Shown here one piece after another: positions 20,846 to 29,331 of a DNA stretch of 40,736 bases (positions are counted from its first letter, which is position 1; the number at the start of each line of letters is the position of its first letter). Source of the DNA: Selaginella moellendorffii (taxonomy: Eukaryota; Streptophyta; Lycopodiopsida; Selaginellales; Selaginellaceae); NCBI RefSeq assembly GCF_000143415.4, contig NW_003314339.1:5045-45780 (forward strand), read 5' to 3'. The notes under the pieces are model-generated. The model saw only the letters and a program-made list of their open reading frames with translations. It was not told the DNA's origin and searched no databases. Position numbers and translations under genes: made by a program.

Positions 20846-21601
20846 NNNNNNNNNNNNNNNNNNNNNNNNNNNNNNNNNNNNNNNNNNNNNNNNNNNNNNN
20901 NNNNNNNNNNNNNNNNNNNNNNNNNNNNNNNNNNNNNNNNNNNNNNNNNNNNNNNNNNNNNNNNNNNNNNNNNNNNNNNNNNNNNNNNNNNNNNNNNNNN
21001 NNNNNNNNNNNNNNNNNNNNNNNNNNNNNNNNNNNNNNNNNNNNNNNNNNNNNNNNNNNNNNNNNNNNNNNNNNNNNNNNNNNNNNNNNNNNNNNNNNNN
21101 NNNNNNNNNNNNNNNNNNNNNNNNNNNNNNNNNNNNNNNNNNNNNNNNNNNNNNNNNNNNNNNNNNNNNNNNNNNNNNNNNNNNNNNNNNNNNNNNNNNN
21201 NNNNNNNNNNNNNNNNNNNNNNNNNNNNNNNNNNNNNNNNNNNNNNNNNNNNNNNNNNNNNNNNNNNNNNNNNNNNNNNNNNNNNNNNNNNNNNNNNNNN
21301 NNNNNNNNNNNNNNNNNNNNNNNNNNNNNNNNNNNNNNNNNNNNNNNNNNNNNNNNNNNNNNNNNNNNNNNNNNNNNNNNNNNNNNNNNNNNNNNNNNNN
21401 NNNNNNNNNNNNNNNNNNNNNNNNNNNNNNNNNNNNNNNNNNNNNNNNNNNNNNNNNNNNNNNNNNNNNNNNNNNNNNNNNNNNNNNNNNNNNNNNNNNN
21501 NNNNNNNNNNNNNNNNNNNNNNNNNNNNNNNNNNNNNNNNNNNNNNNNNNNNNNNNNNNNNNNNNNNNNNNNNNNNNNNNNNNNNNNNNNNNNNNNNNNN
21601 N
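20846..21601. other. Assembly gap (756 N)
   Basis: Run of N; nothing can be said. Long ORFs that seem to cross it are artefacts. Confidence 1.
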
Positions 21602-22143
21602 TACACACACAACATAATTATTCCTTTACACGGCGAATAATCTTGGCGCGGATCGCTGACATGGCATGGCAAAGTTCGAATCACTGACATGGCACAGCTG
21701 GATCGAGGCAAGGACATGATGTGACAAAGTTCAACCTCCGACAGCAAAGTCTAGAAGCTACTCAGTTTGAAATTTGTCAGAGGAATCATAAGATCTGGTT
21801 TGTCAGAGGATTTGATGTGACGTTCAAGCGTGTGTTATTTTTGAATTCTCGAACTCATTCCTAGGTCTATCATTTTTGTGCGCCGTGTTCTTGGTTCCGC
21901 TGAGCGCAGTGAGCGCTGCTTGTGTAAGCGGCGTTGTGGGCTGTGGTTTATGCGTCTACGAGCGGTTGCGGCATTGCGAGCGCCATTGTGAGCGGCAGTT
22001 TATGCGAGTGGCAGTTTGTGCGAGCGGCGCTACGAGCAGTTGCGGTGTTGCGAGCGGTGCTACAAGTAGTTGCGGTGTTGCGAGCTGCACTATCTTTGGT
22101 GTGGCTACCGCTTCCTCTTGATATTCGGCACTTGTGCTTCCTG
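21602..22143 (+). other. Region right of gap: GCGAGCG-rich 5' flank of the rightward gene
   Basis: 21890-22095 is built from degenerate GTTGCGGTGTTGCGAGCGG-like units, the counterpart of the GC repeats at 19876-20110. It probably includes promoter and 5' leader of the rightward gene; I cannot identify a TATA box with confidence. Confidence 0.45.
21788..21834 (+). repeat. 47-bp direct repeat, copy 2
   Basis: Identical to 20433-20479 in the same orientation. Confidence 0.85.
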
Positions 22144-22391
22144 GTATGTTCACCATGGAATGGCTTAGGACCACATTTAGAAATGGCATGAGGCCACATG
22201 CCATTAGTGGTACCACTAATGGCATGAGGGCTCATGCCAATTTTGTGAATGCGAAATTTCACGTGGGTGTCAATAGCATGTTTGAATAATGGCATGTGGC
22301 CTCATGCTATTGAGGTTGTTTGGTATGTTATGATTTAGGCCATTCTCCAATCATTTTTTGTATGGTCTTAACTTCTTTTCTGCACTTTCAG
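22144..22391 (+). other. Predicted 5' leader intron of the rightward gene, with three palindromes
   Basis: Donor CTG|GTATGT at 22144 and acceptor CTGCACTTTCAG ending at 22391, one base before the ATG. It holds palindromes at 22183-22204, 22219-22240 and 22289-22310; the first two are themselves joined by a perfect ATTAGTGGTACCACTAAT. Confidence 0.5.
22183..22240. repeat. Double palindrome in the leader intron
   Basis: Two palindrome copies joined by an 18-bp perfect palindrome centred on GGTACC, so the whole 58 bp can form one long hairpin. Confidence 0.8.
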
Positions 22392-22392
22392 A

Positions 22393-23634
22393 ATGGCCTT
22401 CAGGGTTGGGGAAAAGGTTTACATTTTGAATGGTGGGAAGAGAGTTGCAAAAGCGACCCTTGTGTCTATGGATCGGAACTTTGTTATACACTGTCAAAGG
22501 CTTGGGGAAGGCAATGCTGCTGTATCAGTAGAGACTGTCTTCGATGGGAATGTGGTCGCTATTGAACGAGGAGAGATAGTCGTCGGGGTAAATATTGTTG
22601 TTGCCTTGAAAAATCTTCAGAAGAAAGCAGATGTTAGGGACAGCGCAAGTGTGACGCATGTTCCCTCCGTGGATCTTAAGAACCGTGCTACATGGATTCA
22701 GGCAAAGGTGTTTCTAAACAACCCCAAGGGGGAGGTGGTAGCTGAGGGCTTAGCCACAGTTGTCGATCCAAGAGATGCGGTTGCTAATCAAGAATTGGGC
22801 TGGGATGATATTGGAGTTGCGATTTTAGAGGTTGTTGACACAGAAGAAAATAGTCTGACTATTGGAAGCATTGTGCGGTGGAAATTGAGGCACTTAGTGT
22901 TTGAGAATGTGAAGGATTCACAATCAAACACCACTACAACTGATGACAAAACATCTCTTCATGGGAAAAGAAAGTACACCTTCCTAAAGCGCAGCCAAAG
23001 GGATCTGAGCAACGAACCGAAAAGGCAGAAAATGGCGATGGAGGTTCGAATGGTCTCGACAGTTGCTTGTTGCAAGAGGAGGTGCTGTCAACATGCTGAT
23101 TGGGATGCTATTGAAGAGGAGAGAGCAAGATACAAGACATTGTCCTGGAAGGCAGCTCGCAATTTTGTGTATGAGGCATTACGGTCATCTGTTGATGCTT
23201 CAGAACATCAGGTGGGGGGCATGGTCTTCCAAAGAGGTTTGGTCTGCATGAAGGCATGGAGAATCATTTATGAAGTCCCTCGAACCACATTCTACAGAAT
23301 CAAAATTGAGTTCGAGGAACAAAGGGTTCAACAGGCAGTCCATGGGAACGACGGTACGCACAAAACCAGGGGTCATGTTGTATATGGAGAGGCAATCTTT
23401 AAGAGGTTTGTCGAGACATGTAGCGAGCAGCAACCACATAAAACCCGTCTCTTGGAAGATGGAACACGAGACACCCAACGAGTTTTCCCTTCCATGTATA
23501 CCAAGGGGGCCATATTGGAAGATGTGAATCGGGAACTCCAGAGTAATGGCTACAGGAAGCTGAGCCAATCTAGATTTAGTAGATTGTGGAGCAACAGGTT
23601 CAGGGATGTGAGTATAGGAAAGTACTCCAGCTAG
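22393..23634 (+). CDS. Transposase-like protein, N-terminal part with two Tnp1/En-Spm-like repeats
   Basis: 413 codons from ATG 22393, placed right after a good splice acceptor, to TAG 23632. Residues about 4-75 and 95-172 are two copies of a beta-rich module (G-x-V-x-I-L...VAKATLVS and ...VVAEGLATVVDPRDAV...LG) resembling the plant Tnp1/En/Spm-like or DUF8039 family. Basic patches at 192-200 and 209-213 may be nuclear signals. Residues 226-232 are a CCKRRCC cluster, and 275-310 (GLVCMKAWRIIYEVPRTTFYRI) and 391-410 (SRFSRLWSNRF) resemble helix-turn-helix regions that precede the DDE domain of some eukaryotic transposases. No catalytic domain follows: the ORF ends at a 39-bp tandem duplication. 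It may be a truncated transposase or a DNA-binding remnant. Confidence 0.65.
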   Translation: MAFRVGEKVYILNGGKRVAKATLVSMDRNFVIHCQRLGEGNAAVSVETVFDGNVVAIERGEIVVGVNIVVALKNLQKKADVRDSASVTHVPSVDLKNRATWIQAKVFLNNPKGEVVAEGLATVVDPRDAVANQELGWDDIGVAILEVVDTEENSLTIGSIVRWKLRHLVFENVKDSQSNTTTTDDKTSLHGKRKYTFLKRSQRDLSNEPKRQKMAMEVRMVSTVACCKRRCCQHADWDAIEEERARYKTLSWKAARNFVYEALRSSVDASEHQVGGMVFQRGLVCMKAWRIIYEVPRTTFYRIKIEFEEQRVQQAVHGNDGTHKTRGHVVYGEAIFKRFVETCSEQQPHKTRLLEDGTRDTQRVFPSMYTKGAILEDVNRELQSNGYRKLSQSRFSRLWSNRFRDVSIGKYSS

Positions 23635-23666
23635 TACTCCAGGGATGTGAGTATAGGAAAGTACTC
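23602..23666 (+). repeat. 39-bp tandem duplication at the end of the transposase-like ORF
   Basis: A 26-bp core beginning AGGGATGTGAGTATAGG occurs at 23602-23627 and 23641-23666. The stop codon of the ORF lies in the spacer between the copies. Confidence 0.8.
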
Positions 23667-23978
23667 TAAATGTTCTCACCATTAAGTTATATGTCTGGCT
23701 AATAGGAATGACGTTCATCTTGGAAAGCTCACCACACGCTCAATGAACAAACAAATAGTGTGTGCGCGCATGCCATCGCTCTTCTTTAGCTTCAGATTCG
23801 GCTTGTTCACCTTGACAATGAGATTTATTATACAACCAGATGGACTCAGTCTGGACACAAAGTCACCGCGCTAGTCACCATGCCCCAGATATGTCTAGCC
23901 CCTGGACAAAAAACATATAATTTCACGTCATTTTCAAATACTTGAAAATTTGTACCTAGTCCCATTTTACTGAATAAA
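23667..23978. other. Right subterminal region of the transposon, no gene
   Basis: No ORF of note. It contains AT-rich sequence next to the TIR; the expected catalytic part of a transposase is absent. Confidence 0.5.
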
Positions 23979-24002
23979 TCCCACTTTAACAAAATAGAGC
24001 TT
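23979..24002 (-). repeat. Right terminal inverted repeat of the DNA transposon
   Basis: TCCCACTTTAAC...GAGCTT, inverted match to 10057-10080, followed by ACCA at 24003-24006. Confidence 0.88.
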
Positions 24003-25407
24003 ACCAACACTAGTGTTAGTGATGTCAATGCCTCAACTACACACCGTCTCTATCCAACAATCTACTCCAAGTGCTAATGGAACAATTGATGAGCTATAGC
24101 AAATGAATGCTACAACCCTTTTCCAACACCTTATAGGCAAACCCTCAAAGAAACAAGGTACCAACTTAAGCTTAGCATAATGGACCACCTTTGAGAATCT
24201 AGTCAAAGCTACTACAATGCTACTACTTGCAAGTAGACTAGCCTCACCATCAACCACTTTGGGGTTGATCATCATTTAACCAAGCAACTTCGTAAACACA
24301 TTGCTCATTATCACATGGATATGACATAAGTATCACAATGACTTGATCATCAGTTGAGCAACGTCATAAGCAACACCCATGTCATTACTTCAAAGGTTTA
24401 TGTGAGTATCAAGTGTCAACTCGACTCGACAAAATGCAACATAAAGGCCACACTCCACCGATAGAGATTTACAACACCTAATACCACTAACTTTTGTTCA
24501 CAACATAGACTAGCTCATGCCACTCTCTTTCCGACCAAACTCAAAACTAATCCAACACCAAACTACTCAAGGAGCAATAGCAAGATTCCCCGGAAAAGAA
24601 TTGAGTATTGCAACCCAAGTCTTCAATAGCAAGTTTAGACAAAATGGTTTAGCGCTTCACTGCTATCCATCCCATAACTCACTATTTGTAAGACTATCAT
24701 TTCCAACATGCATCAAGATAGGGACTCTTGATTGCATGATGTGAACACAAGCAATGAGTTAACACCTCGTTGCAGATCATCTCTCCAAGAAGAGAAAATG
24801 ATTTACGTATTTGATCCTCTGTCCCTAACGACTCTCTTTTTGATCTCGTCTTTGACTAAACCTTAAGCTTGTGTTCGCACTACCTTCAGTCCAATCCAAG
24901 AAAAGTTTATGAGAGAGCACGGCAATGATTACTTGAATCAATAGACTTATCCTTATAGACTTGATTGATCCACTTGTAACCATGCCAAGGAAGGATGCAC
25001 TAGTGCCATGCTAAACAGCTACGGACCAGCCTATTTGCCACTCATAGCAAACTCAAGGAGGTTTTCTTTCACCCATGGTACAAAGAACAACTCATGGAAC
25101 CACCGATAGGCTAACATTAATCCTGCCAACTCAAAGTGTAACGTTGAGTTGCTAATGTGCCTTATACACGAGCCCAAGCATAAACTCGTGCTAACAGAGC
25201 ATCTCAAATCCATCCTATGAGCCCAAGAGCAAGCTCACATTATTGGGTACAAAAGGTAACCAAAACCATACCCAAGGAACGAATGTGAACCCTTTGCACA
25301 AAACGTGTACCCACTCGGATCATCGTTTTCATCTCTGCGTATGCAACAAGACTAGTTACCCAATCTCATTGAATAGTACTCGCTGAGACTCATCCTCTGA
25401 TACCAAA
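24003..25407 (-). mobile_element. Old LARD copy, right part (internal region)
   Basis: Reverse-strand match to the first 1.4 kb of the young LARD interior (13073 to about 14505), ending at a primer site at 25394-25405 (CCTCTGATACCA, the complement of the primer site at 13075). Divergence from the young copy is clearly larger than between the young copy's LTRs. No ORFs of note. Confidence 0.88.
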
Positions 25408-26526
25408 TGTAGCGCATGTGGTTTTGACCCTTTATCCTATGGTGATTTACCATAGGATAACACCACGGAGCGGAACCTAAACCCTCTTTGTGCCACGTGA
25501 CAGATGCCATGTGTCCATAGGAACCTGAGGTTCAGGGCCTTGGGCCACTGAACGAAGGAACGGTGCCAAACTCCCAAGCGTGGAGCCAAGGAGTGATAGA
25601 ACCGAACCACGGAGCAACTCCCGAGCGTAAAGCCCAAGGAGCGAAGGGACAGGAGCCCAGAGCGACTTGGAACAGTCCTAGAGTAACCAGCATCCCAATG
25701 CCAGGACCAGCACGCAAAACGGAGCCAAACGGAGTCTGGCGCTATTTCGGCATACCGGTGGCCTAACGTGAGGACATGGGTACTCCACCAGCTAGCATGG
25801 AATGGAACTTGGGCTTAGACCCAAGCCGGACGCAGAACAAAGACAAGTACGCAAGCGGGAGCTAGACTATGCCTCAAGTTGGTCGGCCATGCCCGACCTA
25901 CCCACTATCCCTACTATACATTTGGAACCCTCTATAGGCCTCCCCCCTTGAGGAACACATGCTTTGGGCTTTCACCCCAAGCCTCCCTTAGTATCAGGAG
26001 TTAGTCTCTAGGACAAGCTCGAAACTTACTAAATATGGAATGTCCCTAGATTGCGAATTTGGACACGGGACGAACACCATTGTGTTCAGGATGATCTCTA
26101 CATTCCGTAGATATGCCAAATGAGCAAATCTGGACACTTTCCATAAATAGCATTTGGGACTGAAATGAGACTAACACAAAGGGCATGATAGCGAGGGTGT
26201 TTGGCAGACACGGTAAGCTATCATCCAGTGATATTGAGGGACTAATCTCAATACGCGAGGGTTCTTGTCACTAGCAAGTGCAAGACAAAACGAGACGGGA
26301 ACTCCTTACCGGGCTAAGTATGCTTAGCTAATAACACGTAGGAATTCCGTCGTTATGCTCGTCCGGTCTAAGTACACTCGAAATGCTCAGTTAACTCCAC
26401 TAGCACAAGAGGGACTGATAAAGGGTCCAGCAATGCCGACCTCCTGCCATCGTGGCAGTAAGGTAAGAGTGTCCGTAAGGACTAGTCGACAGGTAACTTT
26501 TGATACCCGAAGTCACATTCGCGACA
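25408..26526 (-). repeat. 5' LTR of the old LARD (inverted)
   Basis: 1119 bp reading TGTAGCGC...GCGACA on the plus strand, the reverse of the young LARD LTR. The U5 hairpin is conserved at 25433-25459. It is more diverged, especially at 26230-26520. It abuts a Gypsy gag directly at 26527 with no spacer. Confidence 0.9.
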
Positions 26527-27456
26527 GCCGATCCGCAATCTCCTCCTTTGACTCTAGAGCAGCAGTTGGTTCAATTGCTTGATGCTATGCGCTTGCAATT
26601 GAACAACCAAACTCAGTTGATGGCGGCGTTCACGGCACGTGGTACAACTCCTCCTGCTCTTGGTGCCAATCCTCGCGTTCGGCCGGAGTTCTTTCGCGGG
26701 AATCCTGGGGATGATGTGTACCATTGGTTCGATCACTTTACAGTGATTGCCACATATCATTCTTGGGATGATGCTCGACGGTTGCGTGAGTTTCCCATGT
26801 GTCTCCAAGGGACGGCGTTACAGTGGTACAATGGTTTGAGCGCAGCCACTCGTGGGGATTGGAGTGTTCTCCCGGACGTCTTCAAACGCGCCTTCGGACA
26901 TGCCGATGATTGTGATGATGCTTTCCAACAATTGCATCATCTTCGCCAAGGGCCATCTGAGTCGGTGATGCAATTTGGCGTTCATTTCCGAAGTCTTTTG
27001 CTTCGTGCGGAGCCAAATATGTCGGAACGGATCAAGCTAGGAATGTTGTGGCCAGCACTTCGTCAAGATCTTGTCGGACTTGTGCATGCACTTGCTCCTG
27101 CCACCCTTGACGATGCTCTTCGCTTGGCACAACGTTATGAGACATCGCCTCTTCCACTTCTCGCTGCACGTCCTTCCGCTCCACTTCCTATGGGTGATGG
27201 TCCTGTTCTAATGGAGGTTGATGCTGCTGCTGCTCGAGTCCAAGGACAAGCGCGAGGACGTGGTCGTGGCCGTGATGTTCGCTACTGGGCGTGTGATGAA
27301 GTTGGTCATACTTATCGGCGTTGCCGTCGTTTTCTGGAATGGCAACCTCCATTTCCTGGGTGGAGACCTTGGCGTCAGCAACGTCCCTTGGGTGCTGCTG
27401 CAGTGGAAGGTCTGGACACCGAGATGCATCCAGGAAACGAGGAGTCGCGCGAGTAA
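26527..27456 (+). CDS. gag: gag of the second Gypsy element, 5' truncated
   Basis: The frame is open from inside the LARD LTR (ATG 26500) but the first nine codons come from LARD sequence; Gag proper starts at or before 26527. RVRPEFFRGNPGDDVYHW and the following Trp/Leu-rich region (GTALQWYNGL) form the retrotransposon Gag capsid domain, about 26680-27020. RGRGRGR precedes a zinc knuckle whose first Cys is Tyr (YWAC-DEVGH-TYRRC, about 27283-27324), from TGC to TAC. This should weaken zinc binding. The frame ends at TAA 27454; pol continues in the -1 frame. Confidence 0.85.
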   Translation, partial: ADPQSPPLTLEQQLVQLLDAMRLQLNNQTQLMAAFTARGTTPPALGANPRVRPEFFRGNPGDDVYHWFDHFTVIATYHSWDDARRLREFPMCLQGTALQWYNGLSAATRGDWSVLPDVFKRAFGHADDCDDAFQQLHHLRQGPSESVMQFGVHFRSLLLRAEPNMSERIKLGMLWPALRQDLVGLVHALAPATLDDALRLAQRYETSPLPLLAARPSAPLPMGDGPVLMEVDAAAARVQGQARGRGRGRDVRYWACDEVGHTYRRCRRFLEWQPPFPGWRPWRQQRPLGAAAVEGLDTEMHPGNEESRE

Positions 27457-28311
27457 CGGAGGGACCTTGCGCGAATAAATCAGTGACCCCTCCATCTTTC
27501 TTTCGGGAGTATCATCAAGGGGTTCACTCGGCACCAGTTCATCCAGTGTTTACTTTCCAAGCTCGTTTTTATAACAAGAGGTCTTCTATTATTCTCTCCA
27601 TGTTGGTTGATACAGGTTCGAGTTTATCTTCTATTGCTCGACCTGTTGCCACACGTTGTTGTCTACACTTGCGTCGTGCGGCAGAACCAGTTTTCATTCT
27701 TTATGGCAACGGCCGTACACATGCATGTGCACGGGATGAGGTGGACCTGGTTGTGCGTGTGGGCGATCTCGAGCTTGAGTTGCAGTCGTTGCGGGTTGTG
27801 CCGAGTCAAGCTTTTGACCTTATTCTTGGTATGGATTGGTTGCAGCGTAATCATGCCAAGTGTGACTTTGAGGCTTCTCCCCCTTGTCTCATACTTCCTT
27901 ATGTTTCATCCATTCCTCTCACTTCCATACCTCTTCGTCCCTCTACTTCTACCTCTGCTTCCATTACTTTTGTTCCCCCACTCTTTCCTTCTTTGTTTCC
28001 ATCTTGTTCTGCTTTTCCCTTTTCCGATCCCTCCGACGATCTTTGTGTTGTAGCAGTTGACCGGCTCATGAAGGAGTATTCTGATCTCTTTGAATTTGAC
28101 CTATCGTCTGGGGCCAAGATTGCCACACGTCATCCGATTCCAACCGGGGATGCTCGTCTAATCAAGGTTCCTGTTCGTCGTCGGTCACCTAAGGAGATCA
28201 AGATTTTACGAGCAAATGTCAAGGAAATGTTGGAAAAGGGTGTTATTCGGAAGTCAAGGAGTCCTTGGGCATGTGAACCTCATCTTGTGACGAAGCCTGA
28301 TGGGAGTATTT
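27457..28311 (+). pseudogene. pol: pol N-terminus with protease, and start of reverse transcriptase
   Basis: The frame overlaps the end of gag (open from at least 27321) and contains an aspartic protease: LVDTGSSLSS at about 27603-27632, and LILGMDWLQRN at about 27819-27851, which marks the protease C-terminal half. After a Ser/Pro-rich linker the RT begins (MLEKGVIRKSRSPWA, about 28227-28271, and VTKPDGS). The frame then breaks at about 28312 by loss of two bases. Gag-to-pol passage needs a -1 shift; that may be real frameshifting or decay. Confidence 0.8.
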
Positions 28312-29331
28312 TTCTGCATCGACTATCGTCCGTTAAACAAAGTGACGATCCCAGATGTGTATCCTCTTCCTCACACTGCTGATCTCTTGGATCGTCTGGG
28401 GCGAAGTCGTTGGTTCACCAAGCTAGATCTTGCTTCTGGGTATTGGCAAGTACCGATGGCCGAAGATGATATTCCTAAGACTGCTTTTCGTACACCATTT
28501 GGTTTGTACAAGTTCTTGGTGATGCCGTTTGGTTTGAACAATGCTCCAGCAACTTTCCAGCAGATGATGGACGAGGTTCTTTGCGATATGCCGGAGGTGA
28601 CTGCTGACTTCATTGATGATGTCTTGATCCACTCGGAGGGGACGTGGGAGGAGCACGTTTGTGATGTTTGTAAAGTGTTGAGTCGGCTACGCGACGTTGG
28701 TTTAAAGCTGAAGCGGTCAAAGTGCATGTTTGGGTCCAAGGACACAACTTATCTTGGGTACCGTATTTCTCGTGAGGGTTTGCAAGTTGATCCTGACAAA
28801 CTTGTGGCTGTTCTAAAGTTCCCTACTCCAAAGTGTGTGAATGATGTGCAGTGCTTTTTGGGTAAGGTGCAATATCTCGGTCGTTTTATGGATCATCTTT
28901 CCGATCACACTACACCATTGCGAGCGTTGCTGAAGTCATCAACGTCATCTTTCATCTGGTCTCCAGATTGTGAGCGGGCGTTCATGGATCTCAAAGAGCT
29001 ATTGACGACTCTTCCGGTTTTGGCATATCCTGACTACACTCGACCTTTTATTTTGCGCGTGGATGCTTCTGACATTGGTCTTGGAGGTGTGTTGATTCAA
29101 GAGAGCTCGAGTGTGCCTGGTCAGCACCATCCCATTGCCTACATAAGCCGTACATTACAACCAGCGGAGATGAACTACTCCACGATGGAGAAGGAGTGTT
29201 TAGCAGCAATCTGGGGTTTCAAGAAACTTCATGCATATCTACATGGTTCTCGGACGTTACTTGAAGGTGACCATACTGCTGTTACTTCATTATTGAAGCG
29301 GAAGAACCTGGTTAGTCGTACAGCTCGCTAG
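28312..29331 (+). pseudogene. pol: pol: reverse transcriptase and RNase H, ending at amber codon
   Basis: FCIDYRPLNKVT at about 28315-28350 starts the RT core; FTKLDLASGYWQV (about 28414-28452) has the first catalytic Asp and FIDDVLI (about 28612-28632) is the YxDD box. FLGKVQYLGRFM marks the connection and RVDASDIGLGGVL (about 29059-29097) starts RNase H. The frame ends at TAG 29329 in SRTAR-stop-ALKLQ, where Trp (TGG) is usual in the family. The same frame stays open directly after it. Confidence 0.88.

Larger units (their letters stand above)
10057..24002. mobile_element. DNA transposon with 24-bp TIRs, two divergent genes, superfamily unassigned
   Basis: The ends are inverted repeats of 24 bp with one mismatch (AAGCTCTATTT... 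at 10057-10080 and its complement at 23979-24002). They are flanked by ACCA on both sides (10053-10056 and 24003-24006). Removing the element restores the LARD sequence CTTCC-ACCA-ACAC, which the young LARD has as CTTCCACTAACAC. Without the inserted young LARD the element is about 6.7 kb. It carries a leftward gene (exons between 19863 and 10435) and a rightward gene (22393-23634), with GC-rich repeats between them. A 4-bp duplication is known for a few superfamilies (Ginger1, Sola1, some Academ), but the TIRs do not identify one for me. Confidence 0.85.

Noticed and set aside
20549-21747. ORFs of 260-360 codons crossing the N run
   Set aside because: They consist mainly of unknown bases and have no evidential value.
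10057-24002. Assignment of the TIR element to CACTA because of the Tnp1-like modules
   Set aside because: TIRs do not start with CACTA or CACTG, and the duplication is 4 bp rather than 3.
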